NCBI GenBank assembly: GCA_023548195.1
Contig: JAJHZJ010000496.1
Span: 4,580,501 to 4,644,500, forward strand
DNA length: 64,000 nucleotides
Source: Bettongia penicillata ogilbyi
Taxonomy: Eukaryota > Chordata > Mammalia > Diprotodontia > Potoroidae
Direction of reading: 5' to 3'
Part shown: in pieces, positions 53,500-63,622 of the stretch
Layout of the letters: every line of letters starts with the position of its first letter
Numbering within the stretch: position 1 is the first letter of the stretch
Position numbers and translations under genes: made by a program
The notes under the pieces: generated by a model
Told to the model about the DNA's origin: nothing
Seen by the model: the letters and a program-made list of their open reading frames with translations, nothing else
Database searches by the model: none

Positions 53500-55145
53500 G
53501 GTCCAAATTTGCATAGGAATAGGAATATGGGCTATTATTGGTACTAAAACTGTGATTTCATTGGTACAGGGCACCCCAAGTGAGAAAACTCCTTCTATCA
53601 AGGTAGATCGGCACCCCATTTCTGACTTAGAGAGTAGCTGCCTAGAACACTAAGTGATGAACCCAGTATGGGTCAGGGGAGAGAAGTGAGTTTCCTGCTT
53701 CTGAGGCTAGAACACTATGTAATGTACCATTCTGCATGTCAAGGTTATTAACCAAATGATACCATATCCAGGATGCAAGAATTTAGTCAAAAGTTTTCTT
53801 ATTCCAGAACCAGTTTTGAGATTGCAATGCAAAGTTACCTCTCAAGCTGTTAAATTTGGTGGAAGCCTTTAGATTGCTTCCTGAACTCTCAATAAAGGAT
53901 ATATGTTTTCTTCCTAGATAACTTCATTTATTGCATTACTAAATCTCAGCTACAGCAAGCTGCTGATTACATTTTTATTAATATTAGCTGTCAAATTCAC
54001 AAGTAGGTAAATATTGTTTTAACTTCTCTCCTTTTTATCTGATAAAGGAAATCTTGCCTTTAAAATGGAATTTTGTTCTCTATTCGTATTTACCAGAATT
54101 GTTAATGAAGATTTCAGCTTTTATTCCAGATTTTATTGTCCCCTACTCCCTTTCTTTCTGTTCTTCCTTTTCTCTCTTCCCTCTCCCCTCACTATGCTTA
54201 TTCCTCCCATTCTTTTCCTCACTTTCCTTTGCTAATTTGCCAATTAGTTATGGTACTTGGATAATGGCATGGTTTGGTCAATTATAATGAAATTCCTGTG
54301 GTTGGAGGAGGTTAGAGGAGGCAGGGTTGGTCAACCTATATTCATCCATATCTTATCTAGCCTATTCATTTTACCACTAGAGATTTAATCAGCCTTATTT
54401 TATTATGACAGCTTTTTTTTAAAAGCCTAGAGGCAATGTACACACCCTTTAGTCCCTTCCTCATGTGCTTTATGGAGTGCATAGTAAGTGATAAATTAGT
54501 AGCAAAATAAAATTAGCTCAGAGCCCTCTGTTAGGAAAATTCCTGACATTAGGCTGAGATTCACCATTCTTCTCTAATTAAAATTTATATTCCTCTCCAT
54601 TGTCTGATTTCTGTATTGTTGAGGCAAAATTCAGGTTGCCATAAAAGTTTGAGTAAAGAAGCAAATAGAGCACATTAAAGTGTATGCTAATAAAAAGGGA
54701 AGTTGGGGAAAGAATATACTTTTTCTTGAAACTTCCCTTAGTTCTTGAACAGTTGGTTCAGCTGCTGGTTTTAGCCTGAGTCTTCTGTTCTGAGATGCTT
54801 GTAGGAACCAATGACTCTCCTTTGTTTTTTCACCCATTGTGGCACTGATTCTTTCCAGCTCAATTCAGCAATGATGAAATCCAGGGCTGGGGAGGTTACT
54901 TCCATCACTGACCCTACCCAGCTGTTGTTGTCTTCTTCTTTCTTATTCTATTTCTTCAAGATTATGATATGTTTCTTTCAGAACTCCATGGTGTGACTCA
55001 ATTCTACCTTATGGCTCAAAGATTTCAGTAGTTATAAAGTGCTGTCAGAGCTGAAAGGAGAATGCTTATCCCTTTTATCTACAAAAATCCTAGATGCCAC
55101 CCAATTTGTGAACTCCTGTTTGAGTAATATAATAACATTACTTCT
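53500..55145. other. repeat-poor block
   Basis: About 1.6 kb without an assignable repeat, the longest such interval here. It includes AT-rich stretches with clustered TAAT/ATTA and TGTCA-like motifs at 53880-54060 and 54440-54600. No open frame with coding character. Could be constrained noncoding DNA. Confidence 0.3.
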
Positions 55146-55149
55146 GTAC

Positions 55150-55268
55150 TAGATGACACAGTCAACAAACATTGAGTAATCTCGTATCATGTGTCAGACT
55201 ATAGTAAGTGGTAGGGATACAAAGAAAGGCAAAAGGCAGTCCCTGAGCTCAAGAAGCTCAAAATCTAA
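55150..55268 (-). mobile_element. L2 LINE 3' end
   Basis: 'cattgagtaatctcgtatca', 'ggtagggatacaaagaaagg' and 'agtccctgagctcaagaagc'. Confidence 0.7.
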
Positions 55269-55300
55269 TAAGAAAAGACAATACAAAAGAAGAAGCTGGA

Positions 55301-55302
<2 letters not shown>

Positions 55303-55375
<73 letters not shown>
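55303..55375 (+). repeat. compound (GT)n(GA)n microsatellite
   Basis: About 19 pure GT units (55303-55340) switch without interruption to about 17 GA units (55341-55374). Confidence 0.98.
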
Positions 55376-55380
<5 letters not shown>

Positions 55381-55777
55381 TCTCTTTAAATGGAAGGCTC
55401 TGCAGGGGTACTGCATAGGTATGAGTTTCAGGATTGATGTACTCATTTAGGATGATGAAATTTTGCAGACCATAATACTGTCCAGGAGAACAGCTGAACT
55501 GGCAGCTAAGTGGTATAATGGATAGTATTACATAGTTGTATGACCCTGCATTACAGAGGAACAGTGCTCCAAAGGTTTTCATCAGAAATGGTAGAGAAAA
55601 AGACTATGGGCTAGTCACCAGGAGAAAAGGAAGGAGAGCTAAGAGAGTGAACACTCCACTAATATTGTCAAAAAAAAGGTAGGAATGAGAAGGTAACACA
55701 CTGATCAATTCACAGATTATGAGGGATAGGAGCTGCATAGAGTGGGCAGTTATAGATGGACTGTGATCTGCATCACT

Positions 55778-55860
55778 GTGTGTATCTCTCTCTCTAATAT
55801 CTATATATATGTATGCATATATGTGAGTGTATATATGTATATCTATGTATCCATATCTAT
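55778..55860. repeat. (CT)n/(TA)n imperfect tract
   Basis: A short CTCT run followed by TATA/TATG units. Confidence 0.8.
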
Positions 55861-55887
55861 CTCCACATTTATATAATTTTCCTGTGA

Positions 55888-55889
<2 letters not shown>

Positions 55890-55922
<33 letters not shown>
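55890..55922 (+). repeat. (CA)n microsatellite
   Basis: Pure CA run of about 16 units. Confidence 0.96.
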
Positions 55923-55926
<4 letters not shown>

Positions 55927-56079
55927 CAAATGCACTAGATTTACCCCTTTATTGTTTCACTAAACTGTTAACTTGATAGTGACTGTTACACTGGACCTGA
56001 ACATTAAGGTTTAGAAATTTCAAAAAAATCTTTCAGTCTTAGCACTACGCTGGGTTCATGGTTGCCTGTGTCAATCAGG

Positions 56080-56250
56080 GGCTGTGAGAAAGAGCAGGGA
56101 TTTGCTTTCAGTGTACCGGTTCAAATTCCGCTTCTGAGTTTTACTGCCTGTGTGATCTTAGGCAACATCATTGGACCCCACTGGAGACTATAGTAGATGA
56201 TATCTGAGGTCTCTTCTTAGTTTAAATCTATGATCCTATGACCTATGACT
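56080..56250 (+). mobile_element. MIR/CORE-SINE fragment
   Basis: 'ggttcaaattccgcttctga', 'tgcctgtgtgatcttaggca', 'gaggtctcttcttagtttaa'. Confidence 0.68.
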
Positions 56251-56800
56251 TGCTATTATGACAATATCATTATTTCCTTCTGGAGGAGCTGGTGTTAGTT
56301 TTGCATCAATTTTCCTATTTTGTGTCCTCAGGTCTTACTAAAAACCATTAAAAGATCTCCTATAGAGTCAGCAACTAAATACAGCTCCTTGCTCCTCCTT
56401 CAAGGGTTACAGTATATGCTGCAGTTCTCATCTTCTGGGGTGAAATTGCCTTTTGATTAGCAGTGGATTTGACATAAATCAGGCAAGAGAAAAGCCGATT
56501 TTTTTAGCTAAAATAACAAAACAAAAAGAAACAGAAAAAATAAGGGTTGTACCATAAGAGGTAGACTAGCATTCTGAATAAAATTGAACAGGTGGCATAG
56601 ATGTTTTTTCTTTAAAATTTTTAAATGGAGGAATGATGGAAGATACATATGACTTGGCAACATGAGCTCTTTATTTTTCCTCATTAGAAAAATGACAGAA
56701 GGAATGGGGGGGCAGGGTACAAATCCATGTATCTATCAATTCATGTGTTTGTCTTTCTCCATCTTTCTTTTTCTATCTACTTCTTTCTCTCTCACTTCCT
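56251..56800. other. unassigned DNA
   Basis: No repeat or gene recognised before the (TATC)n tract. Confidence 0.3.
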
Positions 56801-56802
56801 AA

Positions 56803-56819
56803 ATCTATCTATCTATCTA

Positions 56820-56888
<69 letters not shown>

Positions 56889-56900
56889 GTCTATCTAATC
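56803..56900 (+). repeat. (TATC)n microsatellite
   Basis: About 23 TATC units with one ATCT phase slip near 56818 and a TGTC variant at 56888. Confidence 0.97.
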
Positions 56901-57025
56901 TATTTGTCTTTCATTTCTTTTAGTAAGAAGCCATGAAGGAGGAATAAAAGTTTAAAGCTTCCATTGTGGTCTGCTTTGGGATTTTTTTTCTAATTTTGTG
57001 GTAGAGAGAAATGGTGTGGATTTAT

Positions 57026-57028
<3 letters not shown>

Positions 57029-57064
<36 letters not shown>
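57029..57064 (+). repeat. (CA)n microsatellite
   Basis: Pure CA run of about 18 units. Confidence 0.97.
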
Positions 57065-57065
<1 letters not shown>

Positions 57066-57404
57066 CTCATGACTTTCCTACACTTGCCCATATCTTAGCT
57101 TCCTATCCATTTCTTAATTTTCATTAAGACATGGTCTATTTCATATTCAGACTTTATATTGTCCCCCATGCTTATGACTGCTCTCTGTGTAACAAAAACT
57201 TAATAAGAATTTTTGATTTGGGGAAAAAATCATCACTTCTAGGCAGCTATAATTGTTTTCTTGATGTTCCCTCACTTAAAACATAAAAAGGGGGAGTCTC
57301 CAAGGTGAAGCAAGCCTAAATCATTTTGAAAGTTACACTATTCACATCTTTGATTGTAGTATTATTGTGTGAATACTTGGCAAACCAAACTTTTATATAT
57401 ACAA

Positions 57405-57535
57405 TTTTAGCAGCCAATCATTCCATAAGTATTTATTAAGGACCTACTGTGTGCCAGGCACTGTGCTAGGTGCTGGAATTTCAAAGACAAAAACAAAACA
57501 AACCATGGTTCTTTTTCTTAATGATCTATTAGGCA
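57405..57535 (-). mobile_element. L2 LINE 3' end
   Basis: 'tatttattaaggacctactg', 'tgtgccaggcactgtgctag' and 'gtgctggaatttcaaagaca', one of the best-preserved L2 ends in the window. Confidence 0.78.
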
Positions 57536-57539
57536 AAAT

Positions 57540-57705
57540 GTGTGTATACATATATACATGCATGCATACATATCAACATATACACATCTCTCTTTCTATA
57601 CATACACACACACATATATATATGTTTATTTAGGTAGATAGGAAGATATATGTGGATATAGTTGTATGTGTGTGCATGTGTGTATATATGTATGTGTGTA
57701 TATGG
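57540..57705. repeat. TA/CA/TG low-complexity tract
   Basis: Imperfect alternating purine-pyrimidine units. Confidence 0.85.
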
Positions 57706-58059
57706 TATGTAATGCTGAAGGCTGACAGGGTCATCTTAGTTGATGTAGTCACATATAATGTAAGATTTGATGTAAAAACAAGATAGGTCCATGCCCAATG
57801 CTTTTATGAGGTGTGAACTATTCTCCAGTTGGATAAAGAAAGAAAGAGATGGATTACCTCAGCACTCAGATTAGCCGTATCTCTGGGGTCTTTAAATAGC
57901 TTGGTTGGAGAAGTGTTTAGAAGCTGGAGGCAGTTCTGGTGGATACTTCCCCTTTCACCCAGAGAACAGCAATGGGAGGAAAAGGTTTTTCTCTTCTTAT
58001 CACTCCCCCCTTCCCATTGATCATATCATTGGACCTGTTGGTCCAGTAGGTGACACTGA

Positions 58060-58317
58060 ATCAAGAAAGGATTGAATTTCAAGTTCTCTCTCTCCCTCCC
58101 CGCCCATGCCCCTTCTTGAGGAGGCAAACAATTTGGTATGTTATATATGTGCAGTCATGCAAAACTTTTCCATATTAGCCATGTTGCAAAAGAAAATGCA
58201 GACAAAAAATACCAAGAATAATAAAGCACAAAGAAGTATGCTTTGATCTGCATTCAGATTCCATCATTTCTTTTCCCTGGAGGTAGATGGGCATTTTTTC
58301 ATCATGAGTCTTTACAA
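58060..58317 (-). mobile_element. L1 3'UTR copy, left arm of fold-back pair
   Basis: Antisense L1 3'UTR: 'agttctctctctccctcccc', 'aggaggcaaacaatttggta', 'gcaaaacttttccatattag' and 'gcattttttcatcatgagtc'. It ends at the palindrome centre. Confidence 0.78.
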
Positions 58318-58342
58318 TTCCAAAGGACTCATGATGAAAAAA
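58293..58342. repeat. near-perfect hairpin at the fold-back centre
   Basis: attttttcatcatgagt(c)ttt and its reverse complement flank an 8-base centre (acaattcc). The stem is about 21 bp with a single unpaired base. Confidence 0.85.
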
Positions 58343-58590
58343 TTCTGTTCATCTCCAGAGAGAGAACTAGTGAACTCAGTGTGTATTAAAGTATAATTTT
58401 CTCTATTTGTTTTACTTTTTTGTGATATGGCTAATATGGGAAATATATTTTGCATGATTTAATATGTAGAATTTATGTCATATTTGTTGCCTTTTTAGTG
58501 CATGAGAGAGGGAATAGGAGGGAAGGAGAGAATCTAGAACTCAAAATTTAAAAAAGAAAACAATATTAAAAATAAATTATACATTAAAAA
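58318..58590 (+). mobile_element. L1 3'UTR copy, right arm of fold-back pair
   Basis: Sense L1 3'UTR: 'aaaggactcatgatgaaaaa', 'tgtgatatggctaatatggg', 'gaagggagagaatctagaac'-type terminus and an A-rich tail. It covers the same L1 interval as the left arm in opposite orientation. Confidence 0.78.
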
Positions 58591-58614
58591 GTAAAAGGTC
58601 TTGTTTCTGGTGGA

Positions 58615-58835
58615 CACTAACCACCAAATAGATTCAAGGTCTTTTTCTAGGCAAGTACTAGGTATCAGGAAAGGTATTATGTGGAAGTTGGCACTCAAAC
58701 TTAGTCTTGAAGAAAACTAAGAATTCTGAGGAATGGAAGTGAGGATGCAATGGATTTTAGCCATGGAGGATGGCCAGGCCAAAGGCATGGAGGTGGGGAT
58801 ATGGTTTATCATGTATTAGGAAGAGTAAGAATGTT
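58615..58835 (-). mobile_element. L2 LINE internal fragment
   Basis: 'acttagtcttgaagaaaact', 'ggccaggccaaaggcatgga' follow the antisense L2 order. Confidence 0.55.
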
Positions 58836-59149
58836 AGCTGTTTGTACTAATTTATTCAAAACTTCCTCATTTTATTAAGTTCAATGAAGGAACCCAACCT
58901 TTTTCATTACCTGCATGAAATGAAGAAGGAATTGAGATTGGATTTCTATCTCCTTCAAAGCCAGGATCACTATGGAAAGATGAGCAACTTTGCTGTGAAG
59001 CATGAAAAACTCCAACTTCTCATCCATTGATTAAGAGCTGTCCCTCCAACGTTGGTGGAACTGGGGCATGTCAGGTCTGAGAGTAGCCTCTGGCAGAATT
59101 GAGTCCCTTCCAACTTCAGTTGTGGCTTGGAGAATCCTAGAAAAATAAA

Positions 59150-59315
59150 TATAGAGCTGCACTAGACCTTAGAGATCATCTAGTATAAATCCCTCATTTT
59201 GGAAATGTGGAAACTTCAGATCCAGAGAGATGAAGTGATTTTCCCAGCAAGTGACCTGGTATTTGAACTCATGTCTTCAGATTCCAAATCTTTCTATGTA
59301 CCGTACTGCTGACCT
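59150..59315 (-). mobile_element. MIR3-like SINE
   Basis: 'gaccttagagatcatctagt', 'cagatccagagagatgaagt' and 'tttgaactcatgtcttcaga'. Confidence 0.65.
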
Positions 59316-60299
59316 TCAGTTGTCTCTTACTATCCCCACTACACCCCACCCCAACAACGGAAGTCTTATCTTTCTTGTTCTAAATCCCTCTTTCCTTGCT
59401 CCTATTTCTCCATACTGCATACTGCTTCGTTGATGTCTTAATGTGCGCTTTATACCTTTTGTTTACCTGTAATGAGAGACCTATTACTATCCATTATTGG
59501 TAAGTCTGATTCTTATTGTGAAACTTCCCTAATTTCCATGCATGCTGGAACTGCCTGGGACACTAGGGGTCACTTAAAGTCTTTCTCTAAATGCCAGATA
59601 CCAAAATTGCTCTTTTAATTTTCTATGGAACCAGAAAAGCTCAAAGCTAAAACTGTCTCTCTACCTTCAACCTTCAGTACTACTCATTTTGGTTTTCTCT
59701 CTTCTTATTTTTAGGCATTCCTTTTTTTTTTCTTTAAAAGGTATTTTTAAATTGTAATTAAACCTAAGAAATGAAAAATAAATCCAAGCAGGAAACTCTC
59801 ATTTTAAATGGAAAAAAACAATTGGGGGAGCCATTAGAATGCTTACAAGGGAAAGAAAGAACAGTTCAGTTTACAATTAAGAAGTTTATGAAAAATACAA
59901 AAAATAATAATTTATGAAACTGAAATGTCATGTAGAAAGGAATGATAAGTTTTCAAAAATAAGATGCCGTGAGCATGAATGTGTCTGTGACTTATCTATC
60001 CCTGAATTATATTAGATTTGCAAATTCAACTTTCAAAAGGTTTATTCACATCTCAAACTTGATTCTTAAATTAAAATTGTTATTGAAAGTTGGTGAAATA
60101 TTCTAATTTGACCTTGACTGAACTACAAAGCACATATGCATGCGAACTGATCACAACCAACTCTGTAAAAAGTTAGATACAAACATCAAGTCAAAAAGTA
60201 ATAGGATTGAAGAGGAAGCAATTTAATTCAATGCAGTTTTCAAAAACTCCCAAATATTAGCACTGTTCTGCCTTCAGCAGAGATTTTTAAGATGGGTGA
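59316..60299. other. unassigned DNA
   Basis: AT-rich sequence up to HAL1-E with no named repeat and no exon signal. Confidence 0.3.
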
Positions 60300-60300
60300 C

Positions 60301-60315
60301 ATCTCCTTCGTCATT
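60301..60315 (+). repeat. target-site duplication, left copy (HAL1-E)
   Basis: atctccttcgtcatt versus atctcctttgtcatt at 63114-63128, one mismatch. Confidence 0.85.
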
Positions 60316-61190
60316 TTTTTTTTTAATTAATTTATTTAACTTTTAACAGTTGTTTTCACAAAATTTTGGGTTCCAAATTTTCTCCCCATTTATCCCCTCC
60401 CCCCCACCCCACTACACCGAGGGTTCTAATTGCCCCTATCACCAATCTGCCCTCTCTTCTAACATCCCTCCCTCCCCTTGTCCCCATCTTCTCTTTTGTC
60501 CTGTAGGGCCAGATAACTTTCTATTCCTCATTAACTGTATTTCTTGTTTCCTAGTAGCAAGAACAGTACTCAACAGTTGTTCCTAAAACTTTGAGTTCCA
60601 ACTTCTCTTCCTCCCCTCCCCCCACCCATTCCCTTTGAGAAGGCAAGCAATTCAATATAGGCCATATCTGTGTAGTTTTGCAAATGACTTCCATAATAGT
60701 CATGTTGTGTAAGACTAACTATATTTCCCTCCATCCTATTCTGCCCCCCATTGCTTCTATTGTCTCTTTTGATCCTGTCCCTCCCCAGTGATGACTTCAA
60801 ATTGCTCCCTCCTCCCATTGCCCTCCCTTCCACCATCCCCCCCCCGACCCTGCTTATCTCCTTCTCCCCCACTTTCCCGTATTATAAGATAGGTTTTCAT
60901 ACCAAAATGAGTGTGCATTTTATTCCTTCCTTTAGTCAAATGTGATGAGAGTAAACTTCATGTTTTTCTCTCACCTCCCCTCTTTTTTCCTCCACTATAA
61001 AGTCTTTTACTTGCCTCTTTTATGAGAGATAATTTCCCCATTCCATTTCTCCCTCTCTCCTCCCAATACATTTCTCTCTCACTGCTTAATTTCATTTTTT
61101 AAAGATATGATCCCATCCTATTCAATTCCCTCTGTGCTCTCTGTCTCTGTGTGTGCATGCATGTGTGTATGTGTGTGTGCACGCACATGG

Positions 61191-61192
<2 letters not shown>

Positions 61193-61232
<40 letters not shown>
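61193..61232 (+). repeat. (GT)n microsatellite in the HAL1-E 3'UTR
   Basis: About 20 pure GT units. The equivalent tracts in A, B and C are short and interrupted. Confidence 0.95.
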
Positions 61233-61235
<3 letters not shown>

Positions 61236-61367
61236 CCCACCAACTACCCAGATACTTAAAAGTTTCAAGAGTTACAAATATTGTCTTTCCATGTAGGAAT
61301 GTAAACAGTTCAACTTTAGTAAGTCCCTTATGACTTCTCTTTGCTGTTTACCTTTCCATCCTTCTTC

Positions 61368-62446
61368 TCATTCTTGTGTTTGAAAGTCAAATTTTCTTTT
61401 CAGCTCTGGTCTTTTCATCAAGAATACTTGAAAGTCCTTCCCCTGAAGTATCTGAAGTATTATACTCAGTTTTTCTGGGTAGGTGATTCTTGGTTTTAGT
61501 CCTAGTTCCTTTGACTTCTGGAATATCCTATTCCATGCCCTTTGATCCCTTAATGTAGAAGCTGCTAGATCTTGTGTTATCCTGATTGTATTTCCCCAAT
61601 ACTGGAATTGTTTCTTTCTAGCTGCTTGCAAGATTTTGTCCTTGACCTGGGAACTCTGGAATTTGGCCACAATGTTCCTAGGAGTTTCTCTTTTTTGGAT
61701 ATCTTTCAAGTGGTGATTGGTGGATTCCTTGAATCCTTATTTTGCCCTCTGGTTGTAGAATGTCAGGGCAGTTTTCCTCGATAATTTCATGAAAGATGAT
61801 GTCTAGGCTCTTTTTTTGGTCATGGCTTTCAAGTAGTCCCATAATTTTTAAATTGTCTCTCCTGGATTTATTTTCCAAGTCAGTTGTTTGTCCCATGAGA
61901 TATTTCACATTCTCTTCCATTTTTTCATTCCTTTGGTTTTGTTTTGTGATTTCTTGGTTTCTCAGAAAGTCATTAGCCTCCATCTGTTCCATTCTAATTT
62001 TGAGAGAATTATTTTCTTCAGTGAGCTTTTGAACCTCCTTTTCTATTTGGCTAATTCTGCTTTTGAAAGCATTCTTCTCCTTGTTGGCTTTTTGAACCTC
62101 TTTTGCCAATTGACTTAGCCTATTTTTCAAGGTGTTATTTTCTTCAGCATTTTTTGGGGTCTCCTTTAGCAAGATGTTGACCTGCTTTTCTTGCATGTCT
62201 CTCATTTCTCTTCCCAGTTTTTCCTCCACCTGTCTAACTTGATTTTCAAAATCCTTTTTGAGCTCTTCCATGGCCTGAGCCCATTGAATATTTATTTTGG
62301 ATGTTTGGGATACAGAAGCCTTGACTTCTATGTCTTTCCCTGATGGTAAGCATTGTTCTTCCTCATCTGAAAGCATGGGAGGAGATATCTGTTCACCAAG
62401 AAAGTAACCTTCTATGGTCTTATTTTTTTTTCCCTTTTCTGGGCAT
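61368..62446 (-). pseudogene. HAL1-E ORF1, two frameshifts
   Basis: The family start codon is at 62444-62446. The run of nine A's (62423-62431) directly after 'MPRKGK' has one A more than its relatives and shifts the frame. The long open frame up to 62508 is simply the other phase reading in from the 5'UTR. The coiled coil and RRM are then open to about 61690, where one extra base in the T-run (61689-61695) causes a second shift. A further ~110 codons of the C-terminal domain are intact to the stop at 61368-61370. A few residues are also lost or gained at the second junction ('KIWSFNETE' segment shortened). Confidence 0.85.
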
Positions 62447-62613
62447 TCTCCCAGCCAGTTACTTGACTTTTGAGTTCCTCTCCACACCCACCTTGCCTCC
62501 AGTTTCACGCAGCTAGTGCTTGGGAGCTGAGATTCAAATGCTGCTTCCCAGCTTCAGGGCTTTCAGGGGGGGCAGGCTGCTATTCAATGTGATATTTAAT
62601 TCAGGTGCTCACG

Positions 62614-62680
62614 CTGGGGCAGGGCCATCACACAAGGTTCAGTTACCTCAGGGGGGGTTATGTGGAGACCTTCACGATGG
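62614..62680 (-). repeat. single 5'UTR monomer of HAL1-E
   Basis: Diverged unit: 'ctggggcagggccatca', 'ggttcagttacctcagg', 'gtggagaccttcacgatg'. Confidence 0.65.
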
Positions 62681-63080
62681 ATCCCAGCTCCTGCCTGCTT
62701 TGGGAGCCTCTGTCTGCTGCTGCCTCCTGAGGGGGCCTGAGTTATGGAGACACCCTGCTCCCCTCTTGGCAAGCAGAAAAGACCCTCTCACTGACCTTTG
62801 GGTGGAGGCATCTGTGTGGCCCCTGGATTTTCTGCCCCTGAAGCCTGCTCAGATCTGCTCCTCCCAGTGCCACACTTGTGGCCAAGGCAGGGCTGGGCCC
62901 TGTTCTGGGTCCAGTGCATGACAGACCTTTGATGTTAGTTTTTCAGATCTCTCTGGAACAGAAATCTCCTCCACTCCATTGTTCTGTGGCTTCTGCTGCT
63001 TTAGAATTTGTTGGGAGTTCTTCTTTAAGGGTATTTTATGGGCTGTGGGTTAGGAGCTAGCATATGTGTGTCTTTCTACT

Positions 63081-63093
63081 ACACCATCTTGGC
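63081..63093 (-). promoter_or_regulatory. YY1-like box at HAL1-E 5' end
   Basis: Sense ggccaagatggtg, at the conserved place near the element start. Confidence 0.55.
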
Positions 63094-63113
63094 CCCTCCC
63101 TCCAAAGCTAGGG

Positions 63114-63128
63114 ATCTCCTTTGTCATT
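63114..63128 (+). repeat. target-site duplication, right copy (HAL1-E)
   Basis: atctcctttgtcatt, the partner of 60301-60315. Confidence 0.85.
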
Positions 63129-63622
63129 GTTTATGGAAAGCTCCATGTCATAGGACTTTTCTACTGTGGGTAAATGTGGAGATATTTCAAGGCTATGTGC
63201 AAAGGAAGTAGGAAAATAGACTTCTCCTCATATGGGTGTATGAGAGAATGCATGACAGCCTATCTTCTCCATATCCTCCACAAAGAAAATGAAAGTGCCC
63301 AAAAGAAGGAAAGCTATCAGAAATCTTAGAAAAAAACAAGACTTTCCCAAATTAGCAAGACAAAAATATTGTGACATCATGAAAATATTATGAATTAAAA
63401 CAGAGACAAAAAAGTCAGAAGGAAAATGTGAAGAAATAATATCCACTGTAGCATGAAAGAGAGAGCAAGAAATTCTTCAAGACACACTACAATGGATAAT
63501 AAATACACTGGAGGAATTTAAAGACATGGAGTTAACAAACAAAACCAGTAATAAACTAAGAAGGAACTGTGTGTATCTGTGGAATGTTGGGACTATATGA
63601 GTCTTTCAAAACTGACATGAAT
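63129..63622. other. unassigned DNA
   Basis: A-rich, with no repeat or gene recognised. Confidence 0.3.

Larger units (their letters stand above)
60316..63113 (-). mobile_element. HAL1-E: ORF1-only LINE-1-derived element, older subfamily
   Basis: Full-length minus-strand copy (about 2.8 kb) with a 15-bp duplication. It has a 5'UTR of about 667 bp with one monomer, a frameshifted ORF1 (61368-62446), a 3'UTR of about 1.05 kb carrying a long pure (GT)n, and an A-rich tail. No ORF2. Its ORF1 N-terminus differs from B, C and D in residues 13-60 while the coiled coil and C-terminal domain align. The 5' tip (63095-63113) has extra bases relative to the other copies. Confidence 0.9.
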
